A DNA stretch of 11,378 bases from an uncultured Solirubrobacterales bacterium (GTDB taxonomy: Bacteria > Actinomycetota > Thermoleophilia > Solirubrobacterales > Solirubrobacteraceae), in assembly GCA_903830015.1 (NCBI GenBank), contig CAIKSH010000339.1, positions 1 to 11,378 on the forward strand. The letters run 5' to 3'. This document shows, one piece after another, positions 1-6,502 of this stretch. A program made the position numbers and the translations under genes. Positions within the stretch are counted from its first letter, which is position 1. Every line of letters begins with the position of its first letter. A model generated the notes under the pieces. It saw only the letters and a program-made list of their open reading frames with translations. It did no database searches and was not told the origin of the DNA.

Positions 1-2013
1 GGGCGGCGGGTCGAGCTCGCCCGCCATCTCGCGGAGCACCTCATACTGGCGGTCGAGGCCCATGAGACGAAGCCCGAAGCCCAGGGTGGCGGCACGGCGG
101 TCCTGCGAAATGACGTTCTGGCGCAGGTAGGGCGGCACCGCCTCGAGCAGCGAGCTCACCCGCTCCCGGGAGCGAAGCGAGTCGCTGCTGGTGAACAGGT
201 CCGGCAGCGAGAAGGCCGGGCAGAGCTCCGACCCGCGACAGCCACGCGCCGGGTCGTAGCCGGTCTTCTTCAGGATCCTCTGCTGGTAGTCGGTCATCCA
301 GGCGACGACCTTCGGGTCGGAGATGTCGGGCGCCTCGACGAGGACGTTTACCTCGCCGCCCACGCCGCTCGTCCGCTGGAGCTTCTCCAGGCCACCCAGG
401 GCAGGGAGCGACGAGGGCACGAGCCGCTGGATGTCCGACTCCACCTTCAGCTGGCTCTCGGCCGCCCAGCCGACCACGGCCAGGGCCAGCGCCACGGCCA
501 CGAAGCGCCCCGGGTGGCGGAGGGCGAGATCGAGGCTCTGCCGCCCCGCGCGCGATGCCTTTGCCGCCATCCACCGGGCCGGCCGGAGCCCGGCGACGAT
601 CTCTCCCGCCTCCCGCCAGGCGCGGGCGGCGGCCGCAACCGGCGCGGGGGCCTGGCGCCCGGCGGCGAGGGCCTGGATCGCCACCCCGAGCGTGAGGGCG
701 CAGACCACGGCCAGCACGATCCCGATCACCAGCAGGATCCCGAAGCCGCGCACCATCGGCATCGGCGAGAGGGCCAGGACGAGGAACCCGGCCGCCGTGG
801 CGGTCGCCGCGGCGATGATCGTCGGCGCCCCGCGGCGCGAGATCCGCTCGACCGCCTCGGGAAGCGGCTCGCCCCCCTCCTCGGCGCGCGACTGGAGCTG
901 GATCGCGTAGTCGACCGCCAGGCCGATCAGGATCGGAATGACCGCGATCGAAGCCATCGTCAGCGGCAGGCCGCTGAGGGCGAGGGCCCCAAAGGTGAGG
1001 CCGGTGGCGGCCAGCGCGACGGCGAGCGGCGCGAGCCTGAGCCGGGACCGGAAGACGATTCCCAGCGTGATCGCCATCACCAGGGCGGCGGCGATCAGCA
1101 GGACGAGGATCGAGCGGGAGATCGAGTCGGTGAGCTCTTCGACCAGGACCGGCACCCCCGTTACCTCGTACCCGCCGGCCCGGAGCCTCCACTCCTTCAT
1201 GCTCACCGCATCCCGGATGTCGGAGATCGCCTCGCGGCGCTGCTGCTCGCTGAGACCGCTGCGCAGCCGGACCTGGATCAGCGCCCCTTCCCGTCCCGGG
1301 AAGAGCGCGGCGAAGCGGGCCTTTGGCGTCCCGGCCGGCCGGCGCGAGTCGAAGACCAGGCGGGCGATGAACTGCGGGTCGTCGACCCGCGGCACCGAGG
1401 TGAGCCCGTAACGGAGAGCCAGGGGAACGAGGAGGCCGGCGAGCCGGCGGTTGGCCGCCTCGACGGCACGGGCCCTCGCGGCGGCCGCGGCCTGCGGCGA
1501 CTCCCCCCGCGCCAGGGCCGACTCGTAGGCCCGTCGTCCCGACGATGCTGCCTCGCGCTGCGTCTGCTCGACCAGCAGGCCCAGCTGGCCGGTTACCTGG
1601 GTCGCTGCCTCGGATATGAAGGTCCCGGGGCCGAAGACCACCTGGGCCCAGCGCCGGCGGGCCATCTGCGAGCAGGGCCCGTCGGCCCCGCCCGGCGCGT
1701 CGGCTCCGCTGGCGTTGCCGGCCAGGCAACCCTCGAGGCCGGCCGCCTTGCCCAGGTCGTCGGTGAGCACGAGGTCCTTGACCGGCTCGCGGATGAAGAC
1801 GTAGACGGCGTCGCTGCCAAATCGCCGGTGGAGATCCTCCGTCGCGGCGTAGCCCGGCGTCGAGGGGCCGACGAGCGTCTTGGTCTCGGCCGTCGGCTGG
1901 AGGCGCAGCGCCAGCGCGGCGCCGGCGAGGGCCAGCACGGCCACCGTCCCCCCCACCACGAGCGGGCGGCGCGCCGACACCCCCATTACCGTCGCGAGGA
2001 GCCGCTTCAGCAT
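1..2013 (-). CDS. RND/MMPL-superfamily (HAE3-like) membrane transporter, 3' end cut by window edge
   Basis: Proton-driven exporter-type membrane protein, probably moving a lipid or other hydrophobic molecule; the substrate cannot be read from the sequence. The frame is open for 671 codons from ATG at 2013 to base 1, and an in-frame TAG at 2023-2025 makes this the earliest possible ATG. Seen: helix 1 (about residues 17-35), a large extracytoplasmic domain (about 40-295), five helices (about 299-320, 329-349, 351-371, 396-416, 421-450), helix 7 (about 501-518), then the start of a second extracytoplasmic domain. Helix 4 carries GLAVDYAI (364-371), the Asp-Tyr motif typical of MMPL/HAE3 proteins and expected in the proton relay. 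Cysteines 96/114 and 592/598 sit in the two extracytoplasmic domains. Probably 200 or more C-terminal residues, including the last helices, are missing. It follows Mce6 by 52 nt on the same strand, so is probably co-transcribed. Ribosome site weak. Family is firm; substrate and subfamily are inference. Confidence 0.9.
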   Translation of the reverse strand, partial: MLKRLLATVMGVSARRPLVVGGTVAVLALAGAALALRLQPTAETKTLVGPSTPGYAATEDLHRRFGSDAVYVFIREPVKDLVLTDDLGKAAGLEGCLAGNASGADAPGGADGPCSQMARRRWAQVVFGPGTFISEAATQVTGQLGLLVEQTQREAASSGRRAYESALARGESPQAAAAARARAVEAANRRLAGLLVPLALRYGLTSVPRVDDPQFIARLVFDSRRPAGTPKARFAALFPGREGALIQVRLRSGLSEQQRREAISDIRDAVSMKEWRLRAGGYEVTGVPVLVEELTDSISRSILVLLIAAALVMAITLGIVFRSRLRLAPLAVALAATGLTFGALALSGLPLTMASIAVIPILIGLAVDYAIQLQSRAEEGGEPLPEAVERISRRGAPTIIAAATATAAGFLVLALSPMPMVRGFGILLVIGIVLAVVCALTLGVAIQALAAGRQAPAPVAAAARAWREAGEIVAGLRPARWMAAKASRAGRQSLDLALRHPGRFVAVALALAVVGWAAESQLKVESDIQRLVPSSLPALGGLEKLQRTSGVGGEVNVLVEAPDISDPKVVAWMTDYQQRILKKTGYDPARGCRGSELCPAFSLPDLFTSSDSLRSRERVSSLLEAVPPYLRQNVISQDRRAATLGFGLRLMGLDRQYEVLREMAGELDPPP

Positions 2014-2065
2014 GGCCGGAACCTAGCGGCGCGGAGGACCGGAGGCGCCGGGCGCCGCACCGCGG
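2014..2065 (-). other. 52-nt spacer with GC-only inverted repeats, between Mce6 and the RND gene
   Basis: This is the longest non-coding stretch of the window. A perfect 7-bp inverted repeat (2026-2032 with 2052-2058, 19-nt loop) could fold in the transcript just upstream of the weak ribosome site of the RND gene. A competing short hairpin is formed by GGCGCCGGGCGCC at 2044-2056. There is no run of T after either, so this is not a standard intrinsic terminator, and no -10/-35 pair is visible. It may be an RNA-processing or translation-tuning element, or simply GC-rich chance. Confidence 0.3.
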
Positions 2066-3583
2066 TCAGGGAACGAGCTGCGGCGTCCTGGCGCCTGGGA
2101 TCAGCTGCGGGTAGTACTTGCCTCCGTAGACCGGACCCTGGAGGCCGCAGCCGGGGGCGGCAACGTTGTTCGGGTCGCCGAGCGTGTTGACGTTGTCGTT
2201 GAACGAGTAGCCGCTCACGCGGGCCGAGAGCGTCGGGCCGAGACTGTCGGTCGCCGAGGCCGACAGGCCCGGGGAGATGCCGGTGGTGCAGTTGCCGTTC
2301 TGGTAGACCGGCATCGACGAGGTCGCCAGGGCCCTGAAGGCGCCCGGCAGCGGATACGGGTTGCTGCGGATCGACTTCACGCGCTCGGGGTAGGTGGCAA
2401 GCGCCTCGGGAGCGAAGCGATTCACCAGCCTCGCGTACTTGACCTGCTTGCCCTGGAGGTTCACCTGGGCGTTGGTGGCCGCCGCGACATTGGCCACGAA
2501 GGCCGTCAGCTCCTGCTTGTACGGGCCCAGGTACTGGAAGAGGGGATTGAAGTTGGCGGCCAGCGGGTCGATCGAGCCGAGGAACGGCGCCGCCTCGGCC
2601 AGGAAGGCGTCGGTAGCCGGCAGCCCGGTGTCGGCGGCGTTGATCGCCGGCCCCAGCCCGGTGAACAGGCCGTCCAGCTGGGGCGCGAACCGGTTGAGCT
2701 GCTTCATCGTCGGGTCGAGCTGGAGCGCCACCGGCTGGAGCTGGGTAACCACCGGGTTGGTGTCGTCGGCGAAGCGCACCAGCCGGGCCAGTGTCGCCCG
2801 CGACTCGCGCTGGAAGGCCGGCAGGGCGACGAAGGTCTCGGCAAGCTGCTGGTTTCGGTCGGCGGTCGTCGAGAAGACCGCGTTGGAGTTCTCGATCAGG
2901 CTGCGCAGCTGGGAGTCACGGGCGCTCAGCGAGGCGAAGACCGTTCCCGTGCTGCTGAAGAGGCGACTGAGCTGCGGGGCGTTGCTGTTGAGGGTCTCGC
3001 CGAGCGTCGTCACCTCCTGCTCGAGCGGAGCGAACTCGGCGAAGGCGTCGTTGATGTCACGGCCCCGGCCCAGGCCGGCGATCGCCTGCTGCTGCTGCCA
3101 GACCTGGAAGGCGGCCCGCGTCGCCGGGTCGAAGGCCTGAATGATCTCGTCGAGCTCGACGCTGGGCTTGATGTTCCCGCGCGGGAGTGTGCCGTCGTCC
3201 GGGAGGAACGGCCCGTCGGGATTGCCGGGCGTCAGCTCGAGGTAGGTCTCGCCGAGCAGCGTCTTCGAGCGGAGCATCGCCCGGCTGTTGACCGGGATCG
3301 GGGAGTACTCGGGCTCCATCTGGACGGTCACGTTCGAGCGGCCGGTCTCCGGGATCGCCTCGATCTTCTTGACCGTGCCGACGCGAACGCCGGAGATCCG
3401 CACGTCGGCCTCCTGGGCCAACTGCCCCGCTTCCTTGAACGGGACGGTGAAGCGGTAGCCGTCCGGCTTGAGCGGGGTCGAGCCTCCGAAGGCCACCCAG
3501 AGGAACAGGAGCAGCACGAAGCAGGAGAGCGCAAAGGCCGTCATCGTCAGCAGCTGGGCGACGCTGGGCGGTGTCTTGTTCAC
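2066..3583 (-). CDS. MCE-family protein, sixth of the operon (Mce6)
   Basis: Extracytoplasmic subunit of the Mce lipid-transport complex, 505 residues. Order of parts: N-terminal hydrophobic segment (about 9-32), MCE/MlaD domain (about 43-118, with DVRISGVRVGTV and the LLGETYLELTPG strand), a GRGRDIN hinge (172-178), and a long helical region rich in Gln, Leu and Asn (to about 370) expected to form part of the tunnel. The C-terminal region has SNPYPLPG and two cysteines. Cys21 in AFALSC formally fits a lipobox, but hydrophobic residues continue after it, so a plain membrane anchor is equally likely. The GTG start at 3583 overlaps the Mce5 stop by 4 nt (GTGA) and has GGGGAGG 4 nt upstream, so translation is likely coupled. 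It ends in TGA. It is the last MCE gene before the RND transporter. The family call is firm; its position in the hexamer and the lipid carried are not known from sequence. Confidence 0.95.
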   Translation of the reverse strand: MNKTPPSVAQLLTMTAFALSCFVLLLFLWVAFGGSTPLKPDGYRFTVPFKEAGQLAQEADVRISGVRVGTVKKIEAIPETGRSNVTVQMEPEYSPIPVNSRAMLRSKTLLGETYLELTPGNPDGPFLPDDGTLPRGNIKPSVELDEIIQAFDPATRAAFQVWQQQQAIAGLGRGRDINDAFAEFAPLEQEVTTLGETLNSNAPQLSRLFSSTGTVFASLSARDSQLRSLIENSNAVFSTTADRNQQLAETFVALPAFQRESRATLARLVRFADDTNPVVTQLQPVALQLDPTMKQLNRFAPQLDGLFTGLGPAINAADTGLPATDAFLAEAAPFLGSIDPLAANFNPLFQYLGPYKQELTAFVANVAAATNAQVNLQGKQVKYARLVNRFAPEALATYPERVKSIRSNPYPLPGAFRALATSSMPVYQNGNCTTGISPGLSASATDSLGPTLSARVSGYSFNDNVNTLGDPNNVAAPGCGLQGPVYGGKYYPQLIPGARTPQLVP

Positions 3584-5019
3584 GGCGCCTCCCCGTTCGC
3601 GGTCGCGGAGTTGGCGGCGGGCGGGGTCTCCGAGAGGCCCTGGCTCTCACGCTGGCGCTTGAGCGTCTGGCGGGCGATCTTGCGGCCGCTGGCCACCGCG
3701 GCCGGCGAACTGCCGCAGACCTCGGAGGTCTTGGGCGCGTTGAGCATGTCGAGCTGCGTGCCGATGAACGGGTTGCCGAGCCCGATCCCCTCGTAGATGG
3801 CCAGCGCGTCGCACGAGCTCAGGAGCATGCCGCGGCGGATCGGGCCCATCGCGTCCTGCATGCTGAAGATCGAAGCGCTCAGGTGGCCACCCCAGCCCAG
3901 GTAGAAACCGTAACCCTCGTCCCCACCTGGGGGCTTGTAGGCGATCGCGTTGGTCAGGTTGTTGAGCGATCCGAAGGCGGTGGTCAGCTCCGGGGCCGCC
4001 GCGGCCAGGTCGGCGCTGGCCGGCCTCAGCGTGGCGACGGTCGGGCCCGCTTCCTGGGTGAACGGCCGCAGCTGGTCCCGGAGCACCGGCGTGGTCGCCT
4101 CGGCGAAGCTCTGCAGCGACTCGAGCGCCGGCGCGGTGCCCTTGGCGGCGGGGAGCAGCTTGCCGAGCGCCGGGCCGAGCTGGGTCTGCAGGCGGTCGTT
4201 GTTGATGACCGCCCGGTCGGTGGCCTGCAGGGCACCGGGAAGGAGGCGGACCGCCTCGCGCAGGCTCGACTGCTCGGCCGCGAACGATGCGAAGACGTCG
4301 TTGGACGAGCGGACGAACCGGGCCAGCTCGGTATCGCGCTGGCCGAGCGTCTGGGTGAGGATGCTGAGGTTGGTGATCGACCGGCGGATGTAGGCCTCGC
4401 GCTTGCCCAGCAGGCGCCCGATGCGGGCCAGGTACTGGGAGGTCGGGTTGAACCGCTTGAGCGTCGCCGAGAGCTCCTGCGAGTTGCCGGCCAGGCCCTG
4501 CCCGCCACCGTTGAGCAGGAGCTGGAGGTAGTTGCGGGTGTCGGTGTCCAGCCCGGCCAGGAACTCGTCGGGGTTAACGTTGGGCAGCGTGCGGGACACC
4601 CGGACCGTGCCGCCGGCCGGGATCTCGGGGGCGTTCGGCGTTCCCCGGTTGAGCTGGATCGTCATGTCGTTGAGGCCGGTCTTGGGTCGCAGAAGCGCGT
4701 AGGCGTCACGGCGGATATCGGCGTACTTGCGCCGGATCTTCATCTGGACCCGCGCACGACCGTCGACGAGAGACACCTCGCCGATCTCGCCTACGGTCAC
4801 CCCGGCGACGATCACCGTCTGCCCCTGGCCCGGGGTCACCGCCTGGGCGGTCGAGAAGTCGGCGTAGTAGTCGACGAAATCGCTGCCCACGATCGGCACC
4901 CAGTTGGGCAGGTAGAAGCGCTGGTTGGAGAGGATGTAGCCCCCGATAAGTACGGCGATGAGCGCCACGATCCCGAGGGCGATCACGTCACGGGTGTGTT
5001 TCATGACGAGGTTCTTCAT
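3580..5019 (-). CDS. MCE-family protein, fifth of the operon (Mce5)
   Basis: Membrane-anchored subunit of the Mce lipid-transport complex, 479 residues. It shows one N-terminal helix (about 12-31), an aromatic linker (about 34-53, YLPNWVPIVG), then an MCE domain (about 54-125, with TVIVAGVTVGEIGEV). The hinge is GNSQELS (178-184), a variant of the GRG hinge of its neighbours, followed by a helical region with AEQSSLREAVRLLP, a pattern shared with Mce4. The C-terminal part has an unusual Gly/aromatic block (GDEGYGFYLGWGGHL) and two cysteines, then a basic, polar tail with KRQRESQ. The ATG at 5019 starts 4 nt after the Mce4 stop with only a weak ribosome site. ATG at codon 6 (5004) is an alternative start. 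It ends in TGA overlapping the Mce6 start. No lipobox is present, although in mycobacterial operons the fifth protein (MceE) is commonly the lipoprotein. Family assignment is firm. Confidence 0.95.
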   Translation of the reverse strand: MKNLVMKHTRDVIALGIVALIAVLIGGYILSNQRFYLPNWVPIVGSDFVDYYADFSTAQAVTPGQGQTVIVAGVTVGEIGEVSLVDGRARVQMKIRRKYADIRRDAYALLRPKTGLNDMTIQLNRGTPNAPEIPAGGTVRVSRTLPNVNPDEFLAGLDTDTRNYLQLLLNGGGQGLAGNSQELSATLKRFNPTSQYLARIGRLLGKREAYIRRSITNLSILTQTLGQRDTELARFVRSSNDVFASFAAEQSSLREAVRLLPGALQATDRAVINNDRLQTQLGPALGKLLPAAKGTAPALESLQSFAEATTPVLRDQLRPFTQEAGPTVATLRPASADLAAAAPELTTAFGSLNNLTNAIAYKPPGGDEGYGFYLGWGGHLSASIFSMQDAMGPIRRGMLLSSCDALAIYEGIGLGNPFIGTQLDMLNAPKTSEVCGSSPAAVASGRKIARQTLKRQRESQGLSETPPAANSATANGEAP

Positions 5020-5023
5020 GCGA

Positions 5024-6502
5024 TCAGTCCGATGGCCCCGTCTTGGTCGCGGCGAAGTCGGGCAGGGGCTGGTCCTTGCAGAGCGCCTTGGTCTGGTAGG
5101 TCGGCACCTTGCCGTCCCACGCGGGGCGAGTGCCCTCCGGGCGCCCGAGGCTGTTGCCGTAGATCGGCTCGCCGCCGCCGAGGTTGCCGCCGGTCAGCTT
5201 CACCGGGTACGGGCCGCCGCCGGCCTGCAGGCGGACGAACTGGCCGTTGCCATCGAAGCCGGCGCTCTCGCCGCTGGCCCCCACGAGCGAGTACCAGAAC
5301 TCGTGGAAGTTGGGCTTGCCGGTCGAGAAGGCGCCGTCGGGCATCGGGACGTCTCCGACCGGCACCAGGTAGTTGGTCGTGCAGTTGGCGAAGTTGCCGG
5401 TCTGGGGCAGCAGGTCGAGCGAGGAGCCGCTCAGCGAGGCAAGGCTCGCCGTGGTCGGCTGGAGGTTGCTCGCCAGGCCGCCGAGCTCGGCGTTCGACAG
5501 GAGCGGCAGGGCCTGGTCCAGGAACGGGGTGACCGCCGTGATGGTCGCCGGGATCTGCTCGAGGCCGGGGACCGAGGCCAGCGAGAAGGCACGCACGTTG
5601 GGCAGCGCAGCATTGGTGGCCCCGAGGCTCGAGTAGGAGTTGCGGACCGTCGGTCCGAGGTACCGGATCGCGCTGCGCAACGAAGCCTGCTCGGAGGCCA
5701 GCGCCCCCATCGTCGTGTTGAAGTTCTCGACCAGCGACGCCAGCTGCGGCTCGCTGCCGGTCAGCTTGCCGGTGGTTGCGGCCAGGCCGCGGACCACGCC
5801 GGTCAGGTTGTCCCCGCTGGCCCCCTGGAGGGCCTGGTTGACCAGCGCGCTGTTCTTGAGCGCCTCCTCGCTGTAGATCAGAGACTCGTTCAGCGCCTGG
5901 GCCGCCGTCTTGTCCTGGTTCATGGCCGGCTGGTCGGCGTTCTCGGCCGGCGTCGGCTCGTCGCTCAAAGCCCCGCCCAGCTCAATGAGCAGGACCTGCA
6001 GGTCCCGGCGGGAGTCCTGCTGGAGCGAGGTCAGCACCTCGTTCAGCTGGACCGGGATCGCCGTCTGGGTGACCGGGATGGTGTCCCCGTCCTCGATCGT
6101 CGGGGCCGACGGGGTCCCGGGCTTCATGTCCACGAAGAAGTTGCCCTCGAGGAAGATCCGCGGCCGGATCTTCAGGGTCGCGTCGCGGTGGATCGGAAGG
6201 GCGTTCTCCTGGACCTCCATCGTGACAACGGCGTTGTCGGTGCCCTCCTGACCGCTGACCTTCACCACCTTGCCGACGTTGACGCCCGCGATCCGGACCG
6301 GGGAATCGATCCGGATCGAGTTCGACGAGGTGAAGACGGCGTTGAACTGGTAGCCGCGGCTGAACGGCCAGTCCTTCGTGTAGCCGAAGAAGACGAGCAC
6401 GAGGATGACGACGATCGAGACGACCGCCACCGTGATCGGGTTGAACCCGGTCCGGTCCTTGCGGAGGGTGCGGGGCTTCTCGCCGCGGGAGAAGAGGGCC
6501 AT
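5024..6502 (-). CDS. MCE-family protein, fourth of the operon (Mce4)
   Basis: Membrane-anchored subunit of the Mce complex, 492 residues from ATG 6502. GTG at 6505 (one codon longer) is possible, but AAGGAGG at 6510-6516 lies 7 nt from the ATG and only 4 nt from the GTG, so the ATG is preferred. The start overlaps the Mce3 stop by one base (TGATG). A basic cytoplasmic N-terminus (KPRTLRKDR) precedes the helix at about 22-40. The MCE domain spans about 51-127 with SPVRIAGVNVGKVV and FFVDMKPG. Unlike the other five, the hinge is replaced by an acidic, proline-containing stretch (about 176-205, SDEPTPAENADQPAMNQDK). The helical region has ASEQASLRSAIRYLGP. The C-terminal region has GFDGNGQFVRL, matching motifs in Mce1 and Mce2, plus two cysteines. 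It ends in TGA. The family is certain; its individual role in the hexamer is not. Confidence 0.95.
   Translation of the reverse strand: MALFSRGEKPRTLRKDRTGFNPITVAVVSIVVILVLVFFGYTKDWPFSRGYQFNAVFTSSNSIRIDSPVRIAGVNVGKVVKVSGQEGTDNAVVTMEVQENALPIHRDATLKIRPRIFLEGNFFVDMKPGTPSAPTIEDGDTIPVTQTAIPVQLNEVLTSLQQDSRRDLQVLLIELGGALSDEPTPAENADQPAMNQDKTAAQALNESLIYSEEALKNSALVNQALQGASGDNLTGVVRGLAATTGKLTGSEPQLASLVENFNTTMGALASEQASLRSAIRYLGPTVRNSYSSLGATNAALPNVRAFSLASVPGLEQIPATITAVTPFLDQALPLLSNAELGGLASNLQPTTASLASLSGSSLDLLPQTGNFANCTTNYLVPVGDVPMPDGAFSTGKPNFHEFWYSLVGASGESAGFDGNGQFVRLQAGGGPYPVKLTGGNLGGGEPIYGNSLGRPEGTRPAWDGKVPTYQTKALCKDQPLPDFAATKTGPSD

Noticed and set aside
41..1729. A 562-codon minus-strand open frame offset from the RND gene
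   Set aside because: Its translation is Arg/Gly/Pro/Ala-rich with no membrane helices or motif. The overlapping frame from 2013 to 1 shows clear RND helices and the GLAVDYAI motif, so this is a high-GC shadow.
2014..2065. Rho-independent terminator after Mce6
   Set aside because: Stems are present but no T-run follows on the minus strand, and another same-strand gene starts at once.
514..2190. Long plus-strand open frame opposite the RND gene and the end of Mce6
   Set aside because: Its product is Arg/Gly/Asp-rich without recognisable domains. GC-rich third positions of the minus-strand genes remove stops on the opposite strand.
3571..5532. 653-codon plus-strand open frame, the longest protein-length frame antisense to the MCE genes, and a similar one at 4958-6772
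   Set aside because: Low-complexity Arg/Gly/Val/Glu product spanning two opposite genes and their junction. No family resemblance, so a shadow frame.
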